This document shows, piece after piece, positions 33,214-43,141 of a stretch of 64,000 nt of DNA. The position numbers and the translations under genes were made by a program. Origin of the DNA: Austropuccinia psidii (lineage: Eukaryota; Basidiomycota; Pucciniomycetes; Pucciniales; Sphaerophragmiaceae); contig JALGQZ010000011.1 of assembly GCA_023105745.1 (NCBI GenBank), forward strand, positions 48,882,698-48,946,697, read 5' to 3'. Within the stretch, counting starts at the first letter, position 1. Each line of letters opens with the position of its first letter. A model generated the notes under the pieces. The model ran no database searches, was not told the origin of the DNA, and saw only the letters and a program-made list of their open reading frames with translations.

Positions 33214-34464
33214 GTTATTACCCTAATACTCATACAAATGGTTCTGGAGGAGTATATTGAGAATTCTCAGAACTCTGACCGTAAAGCATCTTAGGTCAAA
33301 ACCAAACTGTCCACTCCTAATCTCAAAAGCCTGAATAGAGTTGTGTATAACCTCGGCTAGCCAAAGTTCATTCCACAAAATGCTTTTACCCTTGAATATC
33401 CTACAGGCCACCTTACCCTCATGGTTATGCTACATGCTTAACTTATAAACTCCGTCCTGTCTAAACAGGAGGGAAATCAGTTTGTATTATTTTTAGTCCT
33501 CATCTATTCACTGCTTGTATCATCTCCTTAGTATCTTATTTTTGCTTATATACTCATTCCAGTCACTCTCATTTGGTATCTTCTTATCCTCAGTTGTTAC
33601 AAGACTTATTCGTTCATCCTCATTTGTTTTTAAATAAGGAGAAGTCTCTTATATAAGGTACAGTACATAGAAAGACTCTCTGGAAATACTTTAACCACCA
33701 TAACTGACTCCTAAGCCTCCCTAGGGTTTTGGTTAAATTCCTGTGATTTTGTTGTTGTGTGTTGTATTTACTGTATCTTAAATTGCATTCCACCGTTAGG
33801 TATTTCCTTCTTTGTTCTCTCTTATTTATCTTTTATTTTCTCATTAATGAATTTTAAAACATTCCTGCCAAATCTTCTACAGATTTGCAGTCTCAATTGC
33901 TTTTATCAAATATCAATATTGGACTGAAAGAATTCCAACATCACTCAAAAAGCTCCTGACACCAGAGATTTGAGCAGACCCACTCTGGATGGCACAGATT
34001 TCAGCCAATGGAACATCCAAATGAAAATTTTTCTTCATTAAAAAGATCTCTTAGACATAAATGAAATATAATTGCTGAAGACGCAATGCCAGCTTCAATC
34101 AATAAAGGGAAAAAGGCTAATTTTGAAGCTATTAGCTTAATAATCACTTGCATAAATAACAGGGTGCTCTTGGAAGTCATTAACCCAATTACCACAGAGA
34201 CGTTTAACCTACTATGGTCAAATATCAATTAGTAGTCAACTGGGGACAAATATGGATGGATTGGCAAAGATTCTTTTACAAAGGCAATCTGCAATCCTAC
34301 ATATATTACTGCAGAAAACTCCTCCTTGAACTAGATTTAGTCAGCATCAAGGTTTAAAAAAAGCCCCTCTCCTACTCACTCCTTGGAAAACTAGATGGTG
34401 ATTCAAAACAAAATCAACTCATAGAAGTTCTTACCCTCAACAACAAGATTATTAGAAGACCTGT
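33214..34464 (+). pseudogene. gag: Ty1/copia fragment: LTR-like leader and gag N-terminus
   Basis: At about 33420-33840 is LTR-like non-coding DNA with CTTATATAAGG near 33649. From about 33960 the plus strand encodes a copia gag start (RPTLDGTDFSQWNIQMKIF, then KDLLDINE after a stop). Near 34130-34240 is RVLLEVINPITTETFNLLW and near 34245-34310 is DKYGWIGKDSFTKAI. It is cut off at 34464 by the LTR of element D. The stretch 33214-33420 is unassigned. Confidence 0.55.
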
Positions 34465-34975
34465 TGTTAGGCTGAGTCTATGATAATGACATAATAAATT
34501 TATGTACAGCTTCAACTATGACTGTGACACAGATAAGAAGTATTAAAAAAGGTTTGGTTTTAAAGATATTAAGGGCATTACTAATAAACATAGTGGTGGT
34601 GAGAGCTACTGAAAGGTCTGGTTGCATCTTTACCTGTTGGGCTACAATAATAAAGACTACAATACTTAAGTTTAAAGTATACCTGACTTGTTTTCCAAGA
34701 GTATAGCTGTTTTGGACAGTTGTACTATGTAGGAATTCGGGAACAAGATGAGGAGACCTTTTCTGGTTAAGACAAGGCCTCCTTTTATCCTAAAATAGGG
34801 TGGAATGGTCCACTGGACCATTCACATAGAGTTAGTGAAGAGTCTTTCACTTTAGGGTACTGCCTTTTGGCTTCCACAAAGCCTGTATACACTGTATTGG
34901 GCTCAGATGTGGCTTTGAAACCACATCTGGAAATGTTTCCCCAATACAGGGTGAACATTTTCATATGGGGACTAC
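34465..34975 (-). repeat. 3' LTR of element D, left part (split by X)
   Basis: Starts TGTTAGGCTGAGTC on the plus strand and matches the LTRs of A and B until the chromovirus X insertion. The remaining part resumes at 44734. Joined length is about 1397 bp, matching LTR A. The last five bases, ACTAC, are the target duplicated by X. Confidence 0.88.
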
Positions 34976-36505
34976 TGTCACAACCATGGCAATTCACTCC
35001 CTTGGATCCCCATATGGCATATCAAGCCACAGCCCTTTTATGGCCAATTGGCCATATCCATCACCAGTGGCCAATATGGCCACGTCATCATCTCATGGAC
35101 CATTTATGGCCATTTGTGTTTTGGGGCCTTCATGGCCCTTCACCTCAATCCAGCACCCATAGCGGCAATTTATGGCCAAATGGGTATTTCTGGTCATTTC
35201 CCTCAAAACCAGGGGAAATGGCCCAAATGGCTGTTTTTGGCCATTTGGGCTCATAATGCGCATTTGCGCATTTTTGCGCATTTTGCGCATTTTTGCGCAT
35301 TTGCGCATTTTTGCGCATTTTGCGCACTTTTGCGCATTTGCGCACTTTTTGCGCACTTTGCGCATTTGCGCATTTTTGCGCACTTTGACGCAAAGTGTCC
35401 AAAAGACACTTTCCCGCCTTTTGGGCCAGTTTTTGGCTCAGAACCCAAAAGTGGCCAAAAACCCCAAAAGGCCCAGAAACACCATTCCAAGCTCTGAAGC
35501 CATTACATCCATCCTTTTCCCTCTGCCTTTCCATCTCAAGACCTTTGGACGTAATCTTCTTGCCAATCAACCAATATGCCATAAATGATGTTATATATCA
35601 TTGTGCATCATTTTTCAACAGCAATTCAATGGTGGCAATATCAAATGTTCATTTCAACATTCCAACATCTCATCACGTCATCAAGGCACCCAATCATTCA
35701 GAGGAATCATCAAGGCTCAAGAGCAAGTGTTTCAGCGTCAAAGACCAATGACGCCATCAAGCAGTCATTGGTTATTCTCACTCCAAGTATTCATTCCAAG
35801 GGAATACTTTCAATTCATTCTCAAGTGTATTCAAGAGGCAATGCCAAAAGGAAGTTGTCAAGTGTCAAAGCTCCACTCAATCCATCTTGGCAACCATATT
35901 CATTTCAATACAGTCTGGATCCATCAAGACCTGTATTTCATTTTCAATCATGGGAAATTCATTCAACCCAATTCAATTTCAATATTAGCCAGCTGTATCA
36001 ATTCCCAAAAGAATCAATACAGCCTCAAGGATCAATACAGATCAGTTTTCAGCCTGAAGAACTCAAGCTCCCAACTTTTCACATATACCGGCTACCCTTT
36101 CCACCCTGGGGGGTTTTCCCCAGTTAATTAATATATTTTGATTTTATTTTATCTCTATTTTCTTTTCACTTTAGTTAAGCAAATACTGATATTATTAAGT
36201 CAGTCATTTAGCACCTTTCTCTTTCTCTTTCTTCGCCTGTCAATGGATATTTGGTGGTCATATCCTTACTAATTCCATTATTCATTTTTGGCAGGTTGAA
36301 ACAGTGATTAAGGACTTACTTGGTTGGCTCTTTGGCCATTTGGCTTCCCCTTCCTCTTTTGCATCTCATCTTGTACCTGCATATCTTTCAGAGGAATTCA
36401 TTCTTATTATTTTTATTCTTTATTCTTTTGGAGTCTTCCAAGTGAGTTCCCTGATTGCTGAGTGCCAGGCCACTCTTGTATTTCTGTCCAAGAGCCCCTG
36501 TGACA
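34976..36505 (+). repeat. 5' LTR of chromovirus X (1530 bp)
   Basis: TGTCACAACCATGGC to CCCCTGTGACA; the ends form an inverted repeat TGTCAC/GTGACA. The 5' third is rich in palindromic TGGCCA/ATGGCCAT, and 35256-35391 is an array of GCGCATTT(TT) units. Several long overlapping ORFs (for example 35585-36127) occur but lack protein-like features and are duplicated in the 3' LTR. Confidence 0.97.
35256..35391. repeat. GCGCATTT short tandem array in the 5' LTR of X
   Basis: About fifteen copies of TGCGCA separated by T-rich or C-containing spacers, giving units of about 8-11 bp. The 3' LTR copy (43422-43614) is expanded by 57 bp. Confidence 0.9.
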
Positions 36506-37277
36506 TTATATTAATTAACTCATAATTTCTTTTTCATTCTGTTCATTCTTTCTTTATAATTTCATTCACTCATTTCATCGAAATTATGATTCTTTTACGC
36601 TTATGAACTTAATGATTCATCGTCACCTCTCAATTTTCCTTCACTCATTCTTCATTTTGAAAATTGAAAGCTGACCCATTTTTATTTTTGTTATTCTTTT
36701 AAAAATCTTTTCAAATCATCAAATTTTCATTCTCATTCATAATTCAGGCGTCATCTTTATTTTCTTTGATTTTCAAATTTTTCATCAAGATATTCAGACA
36801 CGTTATTCACATCAAGATTCATAATTGATTCATTCTTCAAGAATTTTGGTTTTTAAAGAATAATTCATTTGATTTTGATTGATTGATTGATTTGACATAT
36901 TTGATTTTTGACCTCAAGAAAATTGATTGGCCTGAAGATTTCATTGATTTTGCTGATTTTTCACATCAAGAATTTTGACATAAATTGACTTTTCTTCAAG
37001 ATTTCCATTTGATTGATTGATTTTGCAAGATTTTGATTTTGATTGATTTGATTGATTGAACTATTGACTTGAAGATCTCATTTGACCTTGATTCATTGAT
37101 TTACTTCAAGACATTGATTTGATTTGACTTCAAGACTTCATTTTATTTTGATTTATTGACGTACTTGAAGATTCTCACTTTTATTCATTGATTTTCCTCA
37201 AGATTTGGTTGTTGACTCTTTTCACTTCAAGCAAATTTTGGTTTTCAATTCATTTATTTTATTTTATTCCTGATATC
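36506..37277 (+). other. leader of chromovirus X
   Basis: Non-coding, T-rich. The second half (about 36860-37200) is built of irregular TTGATTGATT and TTCAAGA repeats. Directly after the LTR the sequence is TTATATTAATTAACTC, which does not look like a tRNA 3'-end primer site, so priming may be unusual (for example self-priming as in Tf1/sushi). That is an inference. Confidence 0.6.
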
Positions 37278-38615
37278 ATGCCGGTTCAACACTCACCTCC
37301 GGCAAGACAGACAAGATCTCAGGCCAGAGCTCAAGCTGTTCTCACTCCAACTCCAAGAGCTCCTCTAGATGGCACCCCAGCAGTTCCTCAACTGAGGGCC
37401 CAATTAGATAGAGGACCCCGCATGGAAGGAGCAGCACCATCCAGGAAGGAAGGAAGAGGGCCAAGAAGATCATGTTCATTCTCAGGAGTAGTTGGCGGAT
37501 TTCCAGGAACTTCAAGGACTATTTTCAAAGGTCCAGGTGAAGATGGTGAAGAGGAGGAGGAGAATTCTGTGGAAGAGGAAGAGTCTGATGGTACTGAAGG
37601 TGTCCCTGCTCCGGTGGAGGCATCCCAAGGTACTGGAGGACCAACTCTAGCCCAGTCTAATCAGCCTGTCTCTCATCAGTCTGAACCATCCCTATTGGCC
37701 ATCATGCAGCAAATGACTCAGATTATGGCCAACCTTCAAGCAGCTTCATCCTCTGAAGCATCAAGACCACCAGCCTTCAAGACTCCATCTATGAAGGCAC
37801 CGGAATGCTTTGATGGGACTCAGCCCTTCAAAGTTAGAAGTTTCATTCAGTCTTGTCAATTGATTTTTCACAATGATCCGGCAAACTTCGCTCAAGACAG
37901 AAAGAAGGTCCTTTATGCCACTTCATTTCTCATTGGCAGGGCTGCAAAATGGATTGAGCCTTATCTTTCCAATCTCACCAATCAAGATTCAAATTACCTT
38001 CTCAATTCTTGGCATTTATTTGAATCTCAACTCTTCACTTTATTTGGTGACCCGAATGAAGTCAGAAAAGCAGAAGCTGAGTTGGATTCTTTAAGAATGA
38101 AAGAAGGTGGGCATGTATCCTTATACATTGCTGATTTCAGAAGCTTAGTCTCAAGAATCGGGGATTGGGGTGAAAGAGCTCTCATCCATCATTTCAGGAA
38201 GGGATTGCCATCCAGGATTTTGGATCAATTGGCCTCCCATCCTTCAAGAATTGACTCTCTTCAAGACTTAATGGACGTTACCCTGGAACTTGATACCAGG
38301 TACCATGAGAGGCAAAATGAAAAGGGTCATCATCAAGAGAAGAAGCCAGAAGCCTCAAAGTCAAGTTCTTCTCATCCTCAAAATTCTTCAAGCTCAAGTC
38401 AAAAGAAGAAGAAGAATTTTCAGAAGAGGGACAAGCCCCATTCTTCTTTGTTGAATAAAGATTTCAAGCTCATGAACTCTGAAAAAGAAAGAAGAATCAA
38501 GGAGGGTCTTTGTACCTATTGTGGTGGGAAGCATAGTCTTGAGTCCTGTTTCAAAAGGCCTCAAAACAAGCTTACCCAACCGTCAGGCAAATTTCCCAGC
38601 CAGGGAAAAGCCTGA
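37278..38615 (+). CDS. gag: gag of chromovirus X (445 aa)
   Basis: Structural protein forming the virus-like particle. ATG 37278 (MPVQHSPPARQTRSQARAQ) is chosen because the open frame upstream has no other ATG. The N-terminal 150 residues are disordered, basic then strongly acidic (EEEEENSVEEEE). At residues about 165-365 is the retrotransposon capsid domain, with MKAPECFDGTQPFKVRSF, AAKWIEPYL and LRMKEGGHVSLYIADFRSL. Near the C-terminus is a Ser/Lys-rich stretch and one zinc knuckle, CTYCGGKHSLESC (C-X2-C-X3-H-X4-C, one residue shorter than the standard spacing). It ends at TGA 38613-38615, just after a GGGAAAA heptamer. Similar gag proteins are, from memory, abundant in Austropuccinia psidii. 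Intact. Confidence 0.95.
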   Translation: MPVQHSPPARQTRSQARAQAVLTPTPRAPLDGTPAVPQLRAQLDRGPRMEGAAPSRKEGRGPRRSCSFSGVVGGFPGTSRTIFKGPGEDGEEEEENSVEEEESDGTEGVPAPVEASQGTGGPTLAQSNQPVSHQSEPSLLAIMQQMTQIMANLQAASSSEASRPPAFKTPSMKAPECFDGTQPFKVRSFIQSCQLIFHNDPANFAQDRKKVLYATSFLIGRAAKWIEPYLSNLTNQDSNYLLNSWHLFESQLFTLFGDPNEVRKAEAELDSLRMKEGGHVSLYIADFRSLVSRIGDWGERALIHHFRKGLPSRILDQLASHPSRIDSLQDLMDVTLELDTRYHERQNEKGHHQEKKPEASKSSSSHPQNSSSSSQKKKKNFQKRDKPHSSLLNKDFKLMNSEKERRIKEGLCTYCGGKHSLESCFKRPQNKLTQPSGKFPSQGKA

Positions 38616-38647
38616 GTGAAGATCATGTTGTGTTCAATGGTCTTCAC
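38603..38647 (+). promoter_or_regulatory. putative -1 ribosomal frameshift signal between gag and pol
   Basis: Heptamer GGGAAAA (38603-38609) is phased G-GGA-AAA in the gag frame, fitting X-XXY-YYZ. Six bases later starts a 10-bp hairpin: GTGAAGATCA (38616-38625), 12-nt loop, TGGTCTTCAC (38638-38647), all pairs Watson-Crick except one G-T. The gag stop TGA lies in the spacer. A -1 slip at AAA enters the pol frame, which is open from 38537 onward. Confidence 0.72.
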
Positions 38648-41600
38648 AGTTTTCCATCCAGAGCACAATTGTGCATTCTGAATACTGGTGTCAAAAATTC
38701 TCTTAAATTTTTTGTTTTTTCTTCTCTCTCTGATATGTTTTACAGTATTCTCATTGATTCTGGTGCTACCAACTCATTTATTGCAAAGCAGTTTGTTCAC
38801 AAGTATTCTTTGACCATGTCAGAACTCCCGGAGAAGATTCCCCTTATTATTCTTGACTCCTCTGAGTCTCCTTCTTTATTTGTGACTCACCATACTAAAT
38901 ATATGGTTGAGCTCCCTTCCTTCCCAAGCTTTGAATGGGACTTTTTAGTCATTGATACTCCCAAGGGAGAAGACCTCATATTGGGCTTTGACTTTCTTAA
39001 TCATTTTAATCCGTTTATTGATTGGAGGCAAGGATTGATCACCTTTAATTCTGATCATAAGGACTATAATGATCCTTCAATTTCTTTCAGTAATGACTTT
39101 TCTTCTGCCAAATCATGTGCAGCTCTGGTTGGTGATTCTAGAACACCATCATTTCCGTCTTCTGTCCATATTCCTTCCCTTAATTCCCATCAGTCATTAC
39201 TATCATCTAGAGATGAAGTCTTCAAAGAGATTCAAGATGTTGGAGAAGATAATTCTGTATCTTCACTTCATCTCTTCTTTGGGAATATGGACCTTCCTCC
39301 TTCATCTTATCATGACTCCCTGGAGGAGTTGTGGGATGAAGAGGAAGAGCCAGAAGAAATAGAAACCGTGATGAAGGTTGTTCCTTCTGTTTATCACCAA
39401 TACTTGGATGTATTTTCCAAGGTGAAAGCAGAGAAACTTCCTCCTCACCGCGCCTGTGATCATCATATCGAGCTGGAGGGGTCTCTACCTCCAGTTGGGG
39501 TGATCTACTCTTTATCAAACCAAGAGTCAGATACACTCAGGGCCTACATTTCAGAGAATGTAGAGAAAGGTTTCATCCGGCCAAGCTCCTCTTCTACAGG
39601 AGCACCTGTTCTTTTTGTCAAAAAGAAAGATGGTGGCCTCCGTTTGTGTGTTGATTACCGCAAGCTCAATGCTGTTACTAGGAAGAACAAGTATCCTGTT
39701 CCTCCTATGAATCAGCTTCTCACTGTTTTCAATGGTTCTTCTATCTTCTCCAAGATTGATTTGCGTGGTGCATATAACCTGCTCAGAATCAAGGAAGGTG
39801 ATGAACATTTGACTTGTTTTAGAACCAAATATGGTAGTTATGAGTACTTGGTTATGCCATTTGGGCTTACCAATGCTCCTGCTTCTTTTCAAAATCTCGT
39901 CAATGATATTTTTTATGATCTTCTTGATGTTTATGTTGTGGTTTATTTGGATGACATTATGGTCTTTTCCAAATCTGAGGAAGAACATGTCACTCATGTG
40001 TCCACTGTTCTTTCCAGACTCAGAGCCAATAACCTCTTTGCTAAGGCGTCCAAATGCCTATTTCATGTTTCAAGTGTGGAATATCTTGGTTATGTAGTTT
40101 CTTCTGAAGGCCTCAAGATGGACCAAGCAAAAGTCCAGCAAATTCTCAATTGGCCACCTCCAAGAAACCTCAAGGCTCTTCAATCATTCCTTGGCTTTGC
40201 CAATTTTTACCGCCGTTTCATCAAGAATTATTCAAAGAAAATTAGTTCACTCACAAGTTTCCTCAAGAAAGATTCCCGTTTTCCCCTCAATGAGGAAGCT
40301 CTTAGACAGTTTCATCAACTCAAAGAGGCATTCACCACTGCTCCAATCCTTTCTCATTTCAATCCTTCTCTACCCACCATTGTAGAGACCGATGCATCAG
40401 ATTATGCCTTGGGTGCTGTACTGAGTCAGGTCTCTGACTCAGGAAAACATCCCATTGCATTTGATAGCCGCAAGCTTCTCCCAGCTGAGCTCAATTATGA
40501 GATTCATGACAAGGAACTCCTTGGCATAGTCTGGGCTCTCAAGCGCTGGAGAGCTTTCCTTCTTTCCATTTCTTCCCCTTTTGAAGTTCTCACCGATCAT
40601 TCATCCCTTCAATATTTCATGTCTTCCAAGATTCTCACTCGCCGTCAAGCCCGCTGGGCTGAATTTTTATCTGAATTTCATTTCTCAATCACTTACCGCC
40701 CTGGCCGCTTGGCCACCCTTCCAGATGCCTTGTCACGTCGGGACGACGTTTACCCGGAGAGGGGGGAGGATTTCATCAGCAAGAATCCAATGAACTATCA
40801 GAAGATAATCAAGCAAGATGAAATTCAAGCCTCAAAGTTTTTTGCAGTCAAGGTGGATTCATTTTCAAGTTTGATTGATTCAATTCAGAAGGCAGTGTGG
40901 CAAGATTCTCAATATAGAAGTGTCCTTGAAGATTTGGGTAAAGGTAAATCTGTCCAAGATTATTCTCTTGATTCCTCTTCCAAACTTCTCCTTTTCAAAG
41001 ATCGGGTGGTGGTCCCAAATGACCCCACAATTCAACTCAATATACTTCAAAATCGGCATGACTCTCCTCTAGCTGGACACCCTGGCCAAGAGAAGACTCT
41101 CAAACTTGTCAAGCGGGATTTCCACTGGTCCGGCATGACTCAATTTATCAAGGATTATGTCTCATCCTGTCAACAGTGTTCAAGAAACAAAAATATTCAT
41201 CACAAGAAGTTTGGACTCCTCAAGCCTCTTCCAATTCCAAGTGGTCCTTGGATTTGTCTTTCAATGGATTTCATCACTCAATTGCCACTGTCCAATTCCT
41301 TTGATTCAATTTTAGTCATAGTGGACAGATTCTCAAAAATGGCGGTTTTTATTCCAACAATAGCTTCAATCACTTCATTAGATTTGGCCCATTTATTCAT
41401 CAAGAATATTTTCTCAAAGCATGGCCTTCCTTCAAGCATTGTTAGTGATCGAGGTTCTCTTTTTGTTTCTTCTTTTTGGACCAACCTTTGTCAGCAGCTC
41501 AAGATTTCAAGAGACTTGTCAACTGCTTACCATCCAGAAACTGATGGACAGACAGAGAGGGTAAATCAGATACTAGAACAGTACCTTCGGATGTATGTCA

Positions 41601-42331
41601 GCTATCATCAAGATGATTGGAACACCTGGCTCCCTCTGGCTGAATTTGCCTACAATAACTCTGACCACTCTTCAACAAAACAATCACCGTTTTTCACTGT
41701 TTATGGAAGAGACCCTCATTTTGACTCAGTTCACATCACTCAAGACACTCCGGCTGGAAAGTTATCAACAAAAATCCAATCAGTACAGCAAGATGTCAAG
41801 AGAGAACTTGAAGTTGCCATAAACAGGTTTAAGAGGTATGCAGATAAAAGTAGAGCAAGTCCACCTGTTTTCAATCCCGGTGACATGGTATGGCTTTCTT
41901 CCAAGAACATCAAATCAACCAGACCCACCAAAAAGCTGTCTGAAAGATGGCTGGGTCCTTTTCCAATCTTGAAGAAAGTCAGCACTCATGCCTACCACCT
42001 CAAGCTTCCATCTCAATGGAAATCCATCCACCCAGTTTTCCATATTTCCCTTTTGGAACCAGTCAAGACGTCAACAATCCCAAATAGGCATCAAGAGCCT
42101 CCTCCTCCAATCACCATTGAAGAAGAAGAGGAATGGGAAGTCTCTCAAATACTGGACTCAAAGCTCAAGAGAGGAAAATTATGGTATCTGGTGGAATGGA
42201 AAGGTTTCAGTCAAGACCCAGAAAGATCCACTTGGGAACCAACCGAAAACCTCAAGAATTGTCCTGAACTTGTCAAAGATTTTCATTCTTTATATCCTGA
42301 CAAGCCTGGGCCCAACTCTTCAAAAGCTTGA
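38610..42331 (+). CDS. pol: pol of chromovirus X: protease, RT, RNase H, integrase, chromodomain
   Basis: Expressed probably as a -1 frameshift fusion with gag. No ATG opens it; the first start-like codon is GTG 38630, from which residues are numbered here. Aspartic protease: ILIDSGATNSF, catalytic D43. RT: LRLCVDYRKLN near 340 and YLDD 439-442. RNase H: ETDASDYALGAVLSQ near 588, then NYEIHDKELLGIVWAL. Integrase zinc region: H near 810-818 (SPLAGHPGQEKT) and CQQC near 847-850. The core is D880 (MDFITQLP), D940 (VSDRGSLF) and E976 (DGQTERVNQILE), exact DD35E spacing. Chromodomain near 1165-1215: WEVSQILDSKLKRGK and YLVEWKGF, then TWEPTENL. This domain targets integration to methylated-histone chromatin in other chromoviruses. 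No internal stop or missing catalytic residue was seen. Confidence 0.96.
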
Positions 42332-43141
42332 TTCATTATGGTGCTTGGTGGGGAGAGGAATTACCAAAAGTAAGTCCCACTCCTGGTATGCACCTTTAGG
42401 GGGTATTCTACTCTGTTTTGTTGTAAGCATCACCTTGGCCACTCTGTGAGCACTTTGCAATTTTGGACACAGAACTCTGGCATGGCTTTCAACTTCATTT
42501 CCAATCTTATGGCCATTCTCACTTGGGACAATGGGCCATTCACTTTTCAATTCATTTCCAAGACTTCAAAATTCAAATTCATTCCTTCAACAGTTTTGTT
42601 TTATTTTTTATGGCACTGGCGGGAGTGGTAACTACCAAAAGTAAGTTCCTCTCCTGGTGTGCACTTCCCTGAGGGGTCTACAATCTTGTCAAAAACATCA
42701 CCTTGGCCACTTTGTGAGCACCTGGCATCAAATTTATCTTTCCAGGTCCTTGGCCAATTTCAAAATCAGTTATCAACTTCCGTGATGAAGATTGAAACCT
42801 CCTCAAGATTCAATTCATTTCTCTTTTCTTTTTCCTTTTCTTTTCTTAATTTCATTTTCATTCTTTATTATTATTTTGTTTTTATTTTAAATTTTCTTTT
42901 ATCACGTCAATTATCACGTCAAAATTTTTCATTCATTTTAAAATTCAATTCCAATCATGAAGCCAATGTCAAAAGAAGATCAAGCAAGTCCTGCGTCAAA
43001 TGTCAAATTCTTAATATCAGTTTTCAAATTTTTACATTAATCAGTCCTCTTGAATCACTCTCTCAAAATCCTTCCAATAGCCTCAACAGGCTTCACCTTG
43101 TATTGGTGCTCAGGAGCTCACCATTTCAAGGTGGGGGGTAC
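42332..43141 (+). other. 3' untranslated region of X with a two-copy repeat
   Basis: 810 bases between the pol stop and the 3' LTR. A unit of about 105 bp is present twice (42347-42453 and 42617-42721). Both start GGGAG(A/T)GG, contain ACCAAAAGTAAGT and TGCACTT/TGCACCTTT, and end CACCTTGGCCACT.TGTGAG. A polypurine tract, AAGGTGGGGGGTA, lies at 43128-43140, next to the LTR. Confidence 0.75.

Noticed and set aside
35048..36131. Long overlapping ORFs in the X LTRs (for example 35585-36127 and 35601-36131, and again near 43050-44354)
   Set aside because: They lie in LTR DNA, overlap in several frames on both strands, encode repeat-driven H/F/A/C or Q/S/H-rich sequence, and are duplicated only because the LTR is.
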